Below are positions 1 to 8,204 of a stretch of 59,097 nucleotides of DNA, piece by piece (position 1 is the first letter of the stretch; the number at the start of each line of letters is the position of its first letter). This DNA is from Candidatus Zhuqueibacterota bacterium (GTDB lineage Bacteria > Zhuqueibacterota > Zhuqueibacteria > Residuimicrobiales > Residuimicrobiaceae): assembly GCA_963169875.1 (NCBI GenBank), contig CAUJEL010000099.1, positions 1 through 59,097 on the forward strand, written 5' to 3'. The position numbers were made by a program, and so were the translations under genes. The notes below the pieces were generated by a model. The model searched no databases and was not told where the DNA came from. It saw nothing but the letters and a program-made list of their open reading frames with translations.

Positions 1-289
1 AGATCCGCGAGATATTGCGGTTCTGCCGATGATGCGGGCGCCGCTGTGGCAGAAACCGGCCTGCTTCATCTGGGAACGCTATCCCGGCGGTGTAGGACAT
101 GGCGGCAAATTATTCCAAATTTATGCGGAAATAGCGGCAGCGGGCATTGAACTGGTACGTCACTGCGGATGCGCTGCCGGTTGCCCTTCTTGTGTGGGCC
201 CGCCTCTTGAGGTTGGCGAGAAAGGCAAGCTGCACGCCGAGGCCGTTTTACGCGTCATGATGGAAGCCAAAACTACGGGAACATCCTGA
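1..289 (+). CDS. mrfA: MrfA/YprA-like DEAD/DEAH helicase, C-terminal end (partial)
   Basis: Only the last 95 or so residues are in the window; the frame is open from base 2 and stops with TGA at 287-289. The visible part is the cysteine-rich DUF1998-type tail that follows the helicase core in MrfA/YprA proteins: a C-G-C-A-A-G-C-P-S-C cluster (four Cys, likely zinc-binding) followed by V-G-P and a short helix. In the Bacillus pair MrfA unwinds DNA for an alternative excision repair route for mitomycin C damage. That role here is inferred. The next gene, eight bases downstream, is the matching exonuclease, which supports the call. Confidence 0.8.
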   Translation, partial: DPRDIAVLPMMRAPLWQKPACFIWERYPGGVGHGGKLFQIYAEIAAAGIELVRHCGCAAGCPSCVGPPLEVGEKGKLHAEAVLRVMMEAKTTGTS

Positions 290-297
290 TCGTCATC

Positions 298-1542
298 ATG
301 TTGTCCATCAAAGAAAAATTATCCCGGCTTCAGGGCGATAAATCCCCGGAGTGTGAACCTGCACCTGCCAAAAGCAGCGCGCCGGAAGGATTGTCAGAGC
401 TTGATTTGAGGCTTAATGACACGCCGCAAGGACCTGTGTGGCTGCGGCAGCGGCACATCACCGCGGCCCTGGCGCCCATGCTGCCGTGGAATGATTGCCG
501 AGAATTGACACCCGCTGACCTCGTTTTGCTGGCTAAAAGCTGGGCCTTTCAGGAAATCCGGCTGGAGGATATTCTTTTTTTTGATACCGAAACAACCGGA
601 TTGGCCGGCGGAACAGGGACTCGCGCTTTCCTGGTGGGGATGGCGCGCTGGGACGGTAACGGTCTCGATATCCGGCAATATTTTTTGCTCAATCAGGGAC
701 AAGAACGGGCGATGTTGCAGGCCATCGGCGAGGAATTCCAAAACGCCCGTGCCATTCTCAGTTTTAATGGCAAAAGTTATGATATCCCTTTGCTCAAAAA
801 CCGCTTCATTTTGAACCGCCTGACCTATGCCTGGGACCATTATCCGCATCTCGATCTGCTGCACGCCGCACGCCGATTGTGGAAAGGTCTGCCCGGATAT
901 GCGCTTGGCATTCTCGAGCCTGAACTGCTTGGTTTTCAGCGCAGTGGCGATATCCCCGGTTTTCAAATCCCGGAGATCTATTTTAGCGCCATGCGCAGTG
1001 GAAATTTTTTGCCGCTGAAAGGCGTTTTTCAACACAATGTGATGGATTTGCTCTCTCTCCTGGGGCTGCTGCTGCAAGGGAAGCATAGATTTGTGAATCC
1101 ATCCGCCATTGCAGAGTCTGATGCGACCGGAGTGATTCGTACTCTGATTGATCTGGGCATGCTCGACCAAGCGGAGCGGGTGTGTCAGGATCAACTGGAA
1201 AATGCCCGGAATGTCGCATGGCGTACGCTGCAGCAGCATACACGTCTATTGAAACGCCAGAAAAAGTATGAGCAAGCCGCGCTCGGCTGGGAGGCGTGGA
1301 TCGCTAAAAGCGCCGAGTTTGACCTGGAACCCTACGAAGAGCTGGCAAAATATCAGGAACACATCGCCCGCGATATCGACCAGGCGCTGCAGACAACGGA
1401 AAGAGCTTGTCAACGCCTGGAAATAGGGAGACAGCTTGGCACCAGTGCTGAAAAATCGGGCAAGATATACGAAACTCTGCTCAAACGTAAAATCCGCCTG
1501 CAGAACAAGTGCAAAAATCAGGCTCATAATCACGTGACTTAA
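298..1542 (+). CDS. mrfB: MrfB/YprB-like RNase H-fold exonuclease with C-terminal helical repeats
   Basis: 414 residues. The N-terminal 85 residues are poorly structured. An exonuclease domain of the DnaQ/RNase H fold then begins at about residue 92 with the metal-binding D96-x-E98-T-T-G-L motif. S-F-N-G-K-S-Y-D near 160 and H-x4-D near 249 supply later acidic and His positions. Residues 270-400 are helical and TPR-like. YprB-family proteins partner the YprA helicase, and here the two genes are adjacent and in the same direction. The start ATG at 298 gives the expected N-terminus but has only a weak ribosome-binding site, consistent with translational coupling to the helicase. A nuclease acting with the helicase in DNA repair is the likely role. 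Confidence 0.85.
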   Translation: MLSIKEKLSRLQGDKSPECEPAPAKSSAPEGLSELDLRLNDTPQGPVWLRQRHITAALAPMLPWNDCRELTPADLVLLAKSWAFQEIRLEDILFFDTETTGLAGGTGTRAFLVGMARWDGNGLDIRQYFLLNQGQERAMLQAIGEEFQNARAILSFNGKSYDIPLLKNRFILNRLTYAWDHYPHLDLLHAARRLWKGLPGYALGILEPELLGFQRSGDIPGFQIPEIYFSAMRSGNFLPLKGVFQHNVMDLLSLLGLLLQGKHRFVNPSAIAESDATGVIRTLIDLGMLDQAERVCQDQLENARNVAWRTLQQHTRLLKRQKKYEQAALGWEAWIAKSAEFDLEPYEELAKYQEHIARDIDQALQTTERACQRLEIGRQLGTSAEKSGKIYETLLKRKIRLQNKCKNQAHNHVT

Positions 1543-1715
1543 TCACCGCCGATCACGCAGAGGCGCGCGAAGAAAAGAAAAACGAAAGAAAGTATCGACA
1601 ACAATCTTTCCGCTTGAGCGCTCATTCAAATCATAAGATGCTTCCCAATCCAAATCAAGAACGCTCGGCGCGCGCGGTGGTTCATGGATAGAACAGATGC
1701 AAAGAGGATATACAT
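1543..1715 (+). other. Intergenic leader upstream of the alanyl-tRNA editing gene
   Basis: 173 bases without a gene. I see no strong hairpin, terminator or tRNA here. The only clear signal is the ribosome-binding site AAAGAGGA just before the ATG at 1716. Confidence 0.4.
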
Positions 1716-2909
1716 ATGACAGTTAAACTATATCAGCAGGACAGTTATGCACAGCATATGACCGCCACGGTCCTTGAACGCAGAGACATCAATGGCCGTC
1801 CGGCGGTTCGCCTGGACCAGACTATTTTCTATCCGACTTCGGGCGGGCAGATGCATGATGGCGGCCGCATGGACAAGGTCAATGTGCTCGATGTTATCAT
1901 CGAAAACGACGAAATATGGCACATCCTCGAACAGCCCGTTGCAGGAGATTCGGTCGAAGGCGAACTGGATTGGCGCCGGCGATTCGATTTCATGCAGCAG
2001 CACACCGGCTTTCATATCCTGGCAGGCGCGTTCAAAAAAATATTAAACATAGAAACACTCTCTTCGCACCTGGGGGAAAATCAGGATACAATCGATGTCG
2101 AGGCTGCAGAACTTGCGCCGGAGCAGGTTTTGCAGGTGGAAAATCTCGCCAACCAGATCATCTGGGAAGACCGGCCTGTCAATGCATCCGTCGTGGATGC
2201 GAAGACTGCTGCGCAGTTGCCGATACGCAAATCGCCTGTGGTGACGGGCGACATTCGGCTTATTGAAATCATGGATTTCGATCTCGATCCGTGCGGGGGC
2301 ACGCATGTGAACACGACCGGTCAGGTTGGCTTGGTGAAGATCATCGGCCGTGAACGCATCCGCAAAAATCTCCGCTTCACGTTTGTCGCTGGCGAGCGGG
2401 CTTTGCGCCTCTATCAGGTTTACCATGACACGGTGAGCGAATGGATGAATTTATTGACAACTGATTTGCCGGGCGCCCGCGAAGCACTCCTGAAACTCAT
2501 CCAGGAACAAAAACGCAGCAGAAAGGCGCTTGATAAATTATCCCAGAGGATTGCAGAACAACAACTCGAGGAAATCTGTGCCCTGGCACGCGAACAGACG
2601 GTTGTCGCAACTGTTTTTGAGGAGATCGAGTTAGAGGGCCTGCGCCTGTTGGCGCGCCGCGCCATGTCACTGCAACCCGGCACCTACCTCTTCGGCGGGC
2701 AAGGCGGACGCTCGCATGTGGTGATGGCGACCACATCGCCGGATCTGGATCTGACGCCGTTTTTCCGTGAAACCATGGAAATGCTGGCAGGCAAAGGCGG
2801 GGGGGACAGCAACTTTTTGCAGGGCAGTACCCCCAAAACAGAGCAGTTGCACAGCTGCCTGGAGGCAATATGCGCCAGGATTTTGCAGGGTGCGGTAAAA
2901 AACTATTGA
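1716..2909 (+). CDS. alaX: AlaX-type alanyl-tRNA editing protein with DHHA1 domain
   Basis: 397 residues, a free-standing relative of the AlaRS editing domain. The zinc-binding residues of the family are visible as H96-x3-H100 and C193-G-G-T-H197. An N-terminal beta-barrel-like segment (residues 1-90) precedes them. Residues 240-300 are a coiled region, and a C-terminal DHHA1-like domain contains G-G-Q-G-G and ends with G-x-G-G-G-D near 365. The length fits the long AlaX class (AlaX-L). It should hydrolyse Ser- or Gly-mischarged tRNA-Ala in the cytoplasm. A tRNA-Ala gene lies 40 bases downstream in the same orientation, so enzyme and substrate may be co-transcribed. AAAGAGGA precedes the start with good spacing. 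Confidence 0.88.
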   Translation: MTVKLYQQDSYAQHMTATVLERRDINGRPAVRLDQTIFYPTSGGQMHDGGRMDKVNVLDVIIENDEIWHILEQPVAGDSVEGELDWRRRFDFMQQHTGFHILAGAFKKILNIETLSSHLGENQDTIDVEAAELAPEQVLQVENLANQIIWEDRPVNASVVDAKTAAQLPIRKSPVVTGDIRLIEIMDFDLDPCGGTHVNTTGQVGLVKIIGRERIRKNLRFTFVAGERALRLYQVYHDTVSEWMNLLTTDLPGAREALLKLIQEQKRSRKALDKLSQRIAEQQLEEICALAREQTVVATVFEEIELEGLRLLARRAMSLQPGTYLFGGQGGRSHVVMATTSPDLDLTPFFRETMEMLAGKGGGDSNFLQGSTPKTEQLHSCLEAICARILQGAVKNY

Positions 2910-2949
2910 CTTTTTTCTGAAAAATGAGTAAAATAATGGGCTTGGATAA

Positions 2950-3022
2950 GGGGCTATAGCTCAGCTGGGAGAGCGCTTGAATGGCATTCAAGAGGCCACC
3001 GGTTCGATCCCGGTTAGCTCCA
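2950..3022 (+). tRNA. tRNA-Ala (anticodon GGC)
   Basis: 73-nt cloverleaf. The acceptor arms GGGGCTA and TAGCTCC pair with the G3:U70 wobble that identifies tRNA-Ala. The anticodon stem CTTGA/TCAAG holds the loop ATGGCAT, giving anticodon GGC. The T arm contains GGTTCGATCC. The discriminator is A; CCA is not encoded. Confidence 0.97.
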
Positions 3023-3023
3023 C

Positions 3024-3060
3024 AAAAAAAGGCCGATGCACATGCATACGGCCTTTTTTG
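3024..3060 (+). terminator. Intrinsic terminator after tRNA-Ala
   Basis: A run of A residues then GGCCG pairs with CGGCC followed by six T residues (stem 3031-3035 with 3049-3053, extended by A:T pairs). It lies directly behind the tRNA. The flanking A and T runs make it usable in both directions, so it can also end the minus-strand gene at 3090. Confidence 0.85.
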
Positions 3061-3089
3061 TTATTTGTCATTCGCCGGGTGGATCAGAA

Positions 3090-3368
3090 TCATGACGCGA
3101 TGGAATTGACTTTTTTGGGCACGACGACGGTATCGGAGATGACCTGATTGTCCGGGGAGCCCAGCACGATCTGCCCGACGGTGATGTAGCTGTAAAAGCT
3201 TCGATCACACCCTTTGCGGCAGCGAAAGGCGTTGAACTGACGGATGACGTCCTCCTCGTCGGCCGCATCGAGATAGCGAACTTCCTTGCACGATTCGCAG
3301 GTGATGATCAGCATTTGCGGAATGATCGATTCTGTAGTCGCTTGTTTCGTAAGCACCTCCACAGCCAA
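3090..3368 (-). CDS. Small zinc-ribbon-like hypothetical protein
   Basis: I do not recognise the family. The 92-residue frame contains C-E-S-C followed 25 residues later by C-R-K-G-C, a likely zinc knuckle. The tail is D-T-V-V-V-P-K-K-V. The longest start is a TTG at 3368. GGAGG sits just inside the frame, so the true start may be the ATG at 3314, giving 74 residues that begin M-L-I-I-T-C-E-S-C. Its 3' end faces the tRNA-Ala terminator. The composition and paired cysteines look like real protein, but no function can be assigned. Confidence 0.6.
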   Translation of the reverse strand: MAVEVLTKQATTESIIPQMLIITCESCKEVRYLDAADEEDVIRQFNAFRCRKGCDRSFYSYITVGQIVLGSPDNQVISDTVVVPKKVNSIAS

Positions 3369-3564
3369 AACATGACTTGCACCTTGTTGTATTCACAAAG
3401 ATATTAGCTGCGAACCTCTGAAAGTGCGTATGCAAATTTTCAAATTTTGGGGTCAAGCACACGAAACAGGGGGGGCAGCCCAAATGCAACCCGCCAATTT
3501 TTCGCCGAAATACAAAAAAAGTCCTTGCATAACTTTTGAAAATTAATTATATTATTCTACTTAA

Positions 3565-3636
3565 GCGGGAGTAGTTCAGTGGTAGAACACAACCTTGCCA
3601 AGGTTGGGGTCGCGGGTTCAAGTCCCGTCTCCCGCT
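3565..3636 (+). tRNA. tRNA-Gly (anticodon GCC)
   Basis: 72-nt cloverleaf with acceptor GCGGGAG/CTCCCGC, anticodon stem CAACC/GGTTG and loop TTGCCAA (anticodon GCC). The T loop is GTTCAAGTC and the discriminator is T. It is the first of four tightly packed tRNAs. Confidence 0.97.
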
Positions 3637-3644
3637 CAACACCT

Positions 3645-3718
<74 letters not shown>

Positions 3719-3738
3719 CAACGCCGATAGGCCTAACG

Positions 3739-3824
3739 GCCGGGGTGGCGGAAATGGTAGACGCAAGGGACTTAAAATCCCTCGGACTCTCAAGTCCGTG
3801 CCGGTTCGATTCCGGCCCTCGGCA
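3739..3824 (+). tRNA. tRNA-Leu (anticodon TAA)
   Basis: 86-nt class II tRNA with a long variable arm. Acceptor GCCGGGG/CCTCGGC; anticodon stem AGGGA/TCCCT with loop CTTAAAA (anticodon TAA, reading UUA/UUG). The discriminator A is followed by encoded CCA at 3825-3827. Confidence 0.96.
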
Positions 3825-3872
3825 CCAGACGCGGACAGGGAGTGCAAAACTTTCACTACCATCTCAGAATCT

Positions 3873-3900
3873 AGCGTTGCCTTCGGGAAACGCTTTTTTT
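3873..3900 (+). terminator. Intrinsic terminator with TTCG tetraloop, after tRNA-Leu
   Basis: AGCGTT pairs with AACGCT around an inner CC/GG closed by a TTCG tetraloop, followed by seven T residues. It separates the Gly-Cys-Leu tRNA group from tRNA-Val. Confidence 0.85.
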
Positions 3901-3932
3901 ATAAAAACACGTGGAAACCTGAACTCGAATCG

Positions 3933-4006
3933 GGGCGGTTAGCTCAGCTGGTTAGAGTACTTGCTTGACATGCAAGGGGTCACTGGTTCAAATCCAGTAC
4001 CGCCCA
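3933..4006 (+). tRNA. tRNA-Val (anticodon GAC)
   Basis: 74-nt cloverleaf with acceptor GGGCGGT/ACCGCCC, anticodon stem CTTGC/GCAAG and loop TTGACAT (anticodon GAC). The T loop is GTTCAAATC and the discriminator is A. It stands apart between two terminators. Confidence 0.97.
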
Positions 4007-4049
4007 CACAAATAATAGATGGTGAAATTATCTCCCCGTGTTCATGAGG

Positions 4050-4078
4050 CCGCCTGTCAATAGGCGGTTTCTTGTTTT
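4050..4078 (+). terminator. Intrinsic terminator after tRNA-Val
   Basis: CCGCCT (4050-4055) pairs with AGGCGG (4062-4067), followed by TTTCTTGTTTT. It ends just 23 bases before the thrS start, so thrS must be transcribed by readthrough or from a promoter very close to this hairpin. Confidence 0.75.
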
Positions 4079-4101
4079 AGGCCAGCACTTCGAAAGAAAG
4101 G

Positions 4102-6024
4102 ATGCCTGTTTTGTCAGAAATCACCATTGTCTTTCCGGATGGGAAGGAAAAGAGTTATCCGCAGGGGACAAAACCGCAGGATATTGCCGCTGAACTGGGC
4201 GGCCGCATCGCCCGCGAAGCCATTGCTGCCAAGCTGAACGATCAGGTGATTGATTTGATGCGGCCCATTGCGGAAAACGGCAGAATCGTTTTTCTGACCG
4301 CCGAGTCGGCGGAAGGTATGGACGTTTTCTGGCACAGCGCCGCCCACGTCATGGCCCATGCCGTCAAATCGCTCTATCCGGATGCAAAATTTGCGTTTGG
4401 CCCTCCCGTGGCTGAAGGCTTTTATTATGATATTCATGTCGAACAGGCCTTCACGCCGGAAGATCTGTTGCGCATTGAAGAAAAAATGGCTGAAATCGTG
4501 GCCGCTGATCATCCATTCGTGCGTCAGGAGTTGAGCAAGGAAGAGGCGCTGAAGATTTTCTCACAGCGCCAGGAAACCTTCAAGATCGAACAGATTGAAC
4601 GTCTGGGAGAACCACCCAGCATTTACAGTGATGGCGATTTTATCGATCTCTGCCGCGGACCGCATGTGCCGTCCACGGGCTTCATCCGCTACTTCAAATT
4701 ATTGAGCGTTGCTGGCGCCTACTGGCTCGGCAATGAAAAGAATCCCATGCTGCAACGCATTTACGGTATTGCCTTCCCTAAAAAGTCGCAGCTGGATGAC
4801 TATCTTTTGAAACTGGAAGAAGCCAAAAAGCGTGATCATCGCCGTCTTGGCAAGGAACTGGATCTATACAGCGTCAACGATGAAATCGGCCCCGGCCTCA
4901 TTCTGTGGCATCCAAAAGGCGGTTTCATTCGCTACAAGGTCGAGGAGTTCTGGCGCCAGGAACACATCAGCAACGGCTATGAATTCGTCTACTCGCCGCA
5001 TATTGCGCGTATCGCCTTGTGGAGGACCAGTGGACACCTCGATTTCTTTCGCCAGAACATGTATTCGCCCATGGAGGTGGATGAGCAGCAGTATCTCATC
5101 AAACCCATGAACTGCCCGTTTCATTTGCACATTTACAAGAGTCAAACGCGCAGTTATCGTGATCTGCCCATCCGCTGGGCTGAATTGGGCACGGTTTATC
5201 GCTATGAACGATCCGGGGTGCTGCACGGTTTGATGCGCGTGCGCGGATTCACCCAGGATGACGCCCATCTCTTCTGCAGGCCGGACCAGCTGGATGCCGA
5301 GATCGACCGTGTGCTGGCGTTTTCGCTGCACATGCTGCGTTCGTTCGGTTTCAGCGAATTCGACGTTTATCTGTCAACGCGTCCGGAAAATTATGTCGGC
5401 GAATTGGAGAATTGGGATCGCGCCACCGAAGCGCTGCGAACAGGGCTTGAAAAAGCAAAGGTTCCCTATCAGATCGATCCGGGTGAAGGTGTTTTCTACG
5501 GCCCCAAAATTGACATCAAGATAAAAGATTCTCTGGGACGCACCTGGCAGTGCAGCACCATCCAGGTTGATTTCAACGAACCGGAACGGTTTGATATCAA
5601 ATACATTGGTCAGGATGGCAAGGAACACCGTCCGATCATGTTGCATCGCGCCCTGTTGGGCTCTCTGGAGCGATTTTTCGGCGTGATGATTGAGCATTAT
5701 GCCGGGGCGTTTCCAGTCTGGCTGGCGCCGACCCAGGCGATGGTCTTGCCCATAACCGAAAAGCAGCATGAATACGCCGCCAAGGTGGTCGAACAGCTGC
5801 GCGCAGCCGGCATTCGCGCAGAGTTGGATGATCGCAGCGAAAAGGTGGGTTATAAAATACGTGAAGCTGAGACACTCAAAATACCTTACATGCTGGTCAT
5901 AGGTCAGAAAGAAGCGGATCAGAATCAGGTGTCCGTACGAAAGCGTCGTGAAGGCGACAGTGGTTTAGCAGAAATCCCGGCCGTGATTGCGGAAATTCTG
6001 GAGAAGGTTGCGGCCAAAAGCTGA
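4102..6024 (+). CDS. thrS: Threonyl-tRNA synthetase
   Basis: 640 residues, full length for bacterial ThrRS. Domains in order: N-terminal TGS domain (about 8-65); editing domain with H78-x3-H82 and C184-R-G-P-H188; and a class II catalytic core from about 245. The core includes zinc-binding C338 in M-N-C-P-F-H and motif 2 around Y-R-Y-E-R-S-G. The anticodon-binding domain begins near 545. It charges tRNA-Thr and clears Ser-tRNA-Thr. The ATG at 4102 is preceded by GAAAGAAAGG. It leads the run thrS-infC-rpmI-rplT-pheS-pheT, the same order as in many bacteria, with a 23-base gap to infC. Confidence 0.97.
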   Translation: MPVLSEITIVFPDGKEKSYPQGTKPQDIAAELGGRIAREAIAAKLNDQVIDLMRPIAENGRIVFLTAESAEGMDVFWHSAAHVMAHAVKSLYPDAKFAFGPPVAEGFYYDIHVEQAFTPEDLLRIEEKMAEIVAADHPFVRQELSKEEALKIFSQRQETFKIEQIERLGEPPSIYSDGDFIDLCRGPHVPSTGFIRYFKLLSVAGAYWLGNEKNPMLQRIYGIAFPKKSQLDDYLLKLEEAKKRDHRRLGKELDLYSVNDEIGPGLILWHPKGGFIRYKVEEFWRQEHISNGYEFVYSPHIARIALWRTSGHLDFFRQNMYSPMEVDEQQYLIKPMNCPFHLHIYKSQTRSYRDLPIRWAELGTVYRYERSGVLHGLMRVRGFTQDDAHLFCRPDQLDAEIDRVLAFSLHMLRSFGFSEFDVYLSTRPENYVGELENWDRATEALRTGLEKAKVPYQIDPGEGVFYGPKIDIKIKDSLGRTWQCSTIQVDFNEPERFDIKYIGQDGKEHRPIMLHRALLGSLERFFGVMIEHYAGAFPVWLAPTQAMVLPITEKQHEYAAKVVEQLRAAGIRAELDDRSEKVGYKIREAETLKIPYMLVIGQKEADQNQVSVRKRREGDSGLAEIPAVIAEILEKVAAKS

Positions 6025-6047
6025 GTTAATTGAGAGGAGGATTCGCT

Positions 6048-6557
6048 ATTAAGAAGAAAACCATTCGCGTCAATGAACAGATCGATGTTCCTTCCGTCCG
6101 TCTTATAGATGAAAACGGAGAACAAGTAGGCGTTGTTCGCCGTGATGATGCGATACGGAGGGCTGAGGTTGCGGGGTTGGACTTGGTCGAGGTTTCTCCC
6201 AATTCAGCTCCACCTGTATGTAAAATCATGGATTTTGGCAAGTTCAAATATGAGCTTTCCAAAAAAGAGAAGGAAACCCGTAAAAAACAGCATGTCGTCG
6301 TCACCAAGGAAATTCGTCTTCGTCCCAAAATTGAGGAACACGATTTCGAGTTCAAGATGAAGCATGCTCGTAATTTCCTCAGCGAAGGGGATCGGGTCCG
6401 GGTCTCCGTCATGTTCAGGGGACGCGAAATGATACACCAGGAATTCGGCAAACGGATTATGGCCCGTTTTATCGAAGGACTGCAGGATATTGCTAAAATG
6501 GAAAAAGAACCCACCATGGAAGGCGGCCAGTTGGTGGTATTTTTCAATAAAAAGTGA
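6048..6557 (+). CDS. infC: Translation initiation factor IF-3 (AUU start)
   Basis: 169 residues with the IF-3 N domain (I-R-V-N-E-Q-I, then V-R-L-I-D-E-N-G), a basic linker and the C domain ending in V-V-F-F-N-K-K. The factor binds the 30S subunit and checks start codons. The start is ATT at 6048: GAGGAGG at 6034-6040 lies seven bases before it and no ATG, GTG or TTG is correctly placed. The TTG at 6030 overlaps the ribosome-binding site. An AUU start is the known basis of IF-3 autoregulation in Escherichia coli, because IF-3 discriminates against it. Upstream is thrS, downstream rpmI. Confidence 0.95.
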   Translation: MKKKTIRVNEQIDVPSVRLIDENGEQVGVVRRDDAIRRAEVAGLDLVEVSPNSAPPVCKIMDFGKFKYELSKKEKETRKKQHVVVTKEIRLRPKIEEHDFEFKMKHARNFLSEGDRVRVSVMFRGREMIHQEFGKRIMARFIEGLQDIAKMEKEPTMEGGQLVVFFNKK

Positions 6558-6586
6558 ACAGTAACTAACCAAGAGGTGACTATCTC

Positions 6587-6781
6587 ATGCCTAAAATGAA
6601 AAGCAACCGTGCGGCGTCAAAGCGGTTTCGTCTCACGGGCACGGGCAAAATACGCCGCAACAAGGCGTATAAAAGACACATTTTAACCAAAAAAACGCAC
6701 AAACGTAAACGTGTTCTGCGTCAGACGGGCATTGCCGCTGCCGTGGATACACCGCGCATCAAACGCATGTTAAGCGCTTAA
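6587..6781 (+). CDS. rpmI: Ribosomal protein L35
   Basis: 64 residues and very basic, opening [14 protein letters not shown], the typical L35 N-terminus. It is a component of the 50S subunit. AAGAGGTGACT precedes the ATG. It lies between infC and rplT as in most bacteria; in several species these three are co-regulated by L20 binding to the mRNA. I see no obvious separate leader hairpin here. Confidence 0.97.
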   Translation: MPKMKSNRAASKRFRLTGTGKIRRNKAYKRHILTKKTHKRKRVLRQTGIAAAVDTPRIKRMLSA

Positions 6782-6805
6782 TCTAAGAAGTTTTCGGAGG
6801 TTTTT

Positions 6806-7153
6806 ATGCCAAGATCACATTCGCCGGTCGTAACGCGTCACCGTCGAAATAAGTATCTCAAGGCCGCCAAAGGCAATTGGGGTGGCAAGAGCCGTCTCTA
6901 TCGCTCTGCTCGAGAGACGGTCGAAAAAGGCCTGACCTATAATTATCGTGACCGCAGAGCCAGAAGACGCGAGTTTCGTAGTTTGTGGATTGTCAGAATC
7001 AACGCGGCTGCACATATGTACGGGATGAACTACTCAACCCTGATCGCAGCCCTGAAGAATAAAGATATCGCCATAAACCGCAAGATACTCGCCGATTTGG
7101 CTGTTCACGATCTTCAGGCCTTTGAACAACTTGTCAACACGGCAAAGGCCTGA
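6806..7153 (+). CDS. rplT: Ribosomal protein L20
   Basis: 115 residues, the standard L20 length. The N-terminal extension is rich in Arg and Lys, with [13 protein letters not shown]. The C-terminal globular part contains [13 protein letters not shown]. It binds 23S rRNA early in 50S assembly and often represses its own operon. The start is preceded by CGGAGG. The stop is five bases before pheS, so the two are likely co-translated. Confidence 0.97.
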   Translation: MPRSHSPVVTRHRRNKYLKAAKGNWGGKSRLYRSARETVEKGLTYNYRDRRARRREFRSLWIVRINAAAHMYGMNYSTLIAALKNKDIAINRKILADLAVHDLQAFEQLVNTAKA

Positions 7154-7158
7154 TCACC

Positions 7159-8190
7159 ATGAGTGAAAATCTGCAAAAAACTCTGGCCGAAATCGACCGG
7201 ATTGAACATCAGTGCAAAACCTCTCTGGCTGCTGCCGCGCATCTGCAGGAAGTGGAGAAAATTAAAACTGACTATCTCGGCCGCAAAGGCTCGGTCCAAA
7301 ATCTATTCGCCCTGATGGGGAGAGTGGATGCGGACGAAAAGCCACAGCTGGGTGCGGCGTTGAACCGCCTGAAAGAAACACTGCAAGCTGAAATCGACAA
7401 CCGCGCAGCTTCTTTCCAACACCAACCCATGGCCATTGCATCCTTTGACCCCTCATTGCCGGCTCGTCTGCCGGCAATGGGTAGTCTACATCCCATTCTT
7501 CAGGTGATGGATGAGGTGAAGCAGATTTTCACTGCAATGGGTTTTCGTATTGAAGAGGGCCCTGAAATTGAGAGCGATTATTACAATTTCGAGGCCCTCA
7601 ATATTCCTGCCTACCATCCTTCACGGGATATGCAGGATACCTTTTATCTCAACGGAAAATATGTATTACGCACCCACACCTCGCCCGTGCAAATCCGCAC
7701 CATGGAGAAGCAAAAACCACCGGTTCGCATGATTGCACCGGGCAAATGTTTTCGCAAAGACACGCCCGATGCCACACATTCACCCACATTTCACCAGTGC
7801 GAGGGATTATGTGTCGACCGCGGCGTCTCTTTCGCCGATCTCAAGGGTGTTGTTCAGTCTTTCGCTCAGAAAATTTTTGACGATAAAAATATCCGCGTTC
7901 GCTTCCGGCCAAGCTTTTTCCCTTTCACCGAACCGAGCGCCGAGTACGACTTTTCCTGCATCTTTTGCAAAGGCAAAGGATGCCGCATGTGCAAAAACAC
8001 CGGCTGGCTGGAAATCTCCGGCGCCGGTATGGTCGACCCGGCCGTGTTTGGCTTTGTCGATTATGATCCGGAAATCTACTCCGGCTATGCCTTCGGAATG
8101 GGGCTCGAACGCATCGCCATTCTCAAATATCGCGTCAATGACATTCGCATCTTTTTTGAAAATGATATTCGCTTCCTGGAACAGTTCTAA
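7159..8190 (+). CDS. pheS: Phenylalanyl-tRNA synthetase alpha subunit
   Basis: 343 residues. The N-terminal coiled coil (about 1-90) that contacts tRNA-Phe precedes a class II catalytic domain. Motif 2 includes R-M-I-A-P-G-K-C-F-R-K-D; motif 3 reads G-F-A-F-G-M-G-L-E-R-I in type, here seen as S-G-Y-A-F-G-M-G-L-E-R-I-A. A four-cysteine insert C-I-F-C-K-G-K-G-C-R-M-C near residue 270 may bind zinc. It forms the alpha2-beta2 enzyme with PheT. It starts five bases after rplT, and its stop is 14 bases before pheT. Confidence 0.97.
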   Translation: MSENLQKTLAEIDRIEHQCKTSLAAAAHLQEVEKIKTDYLGRKGSVQNLFALMGRVDADEKPQLGAALNRLKETLQAEIDNRAASFQHQPMAIASFDPSLPARLPAMGSLHPILQVMDEVKQIFTAMGFRIEEGPEIESDYYNFEALNIPAYHPSRDMQDTFYLNGKYVLRTHTSPVQIRTMEKQKPPVRMIAPGKCFRKDTPDATHSPTFHQCEGLCVDRGVSFADLKGVVQSFAQKIFDDKNIRVRFRPSFFPFTEPSAEYDFSCIFCKGKGCRMCKNTGWLEISGAGMVDPAVFGFVDYDPEIYSGYAFGMGLERIAILKYRVNDIRIFFENDIRFLEQF

Positions 8191-8204
8191 TTTGGGAATC
8201 TGCC

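Noticed and set aside
394-1239. Minus-strand open frame of 281 codons
   Set aside because: Fully antisense to the YprB-like exonuclease, with no ribosome-binding site or recognisable domain.
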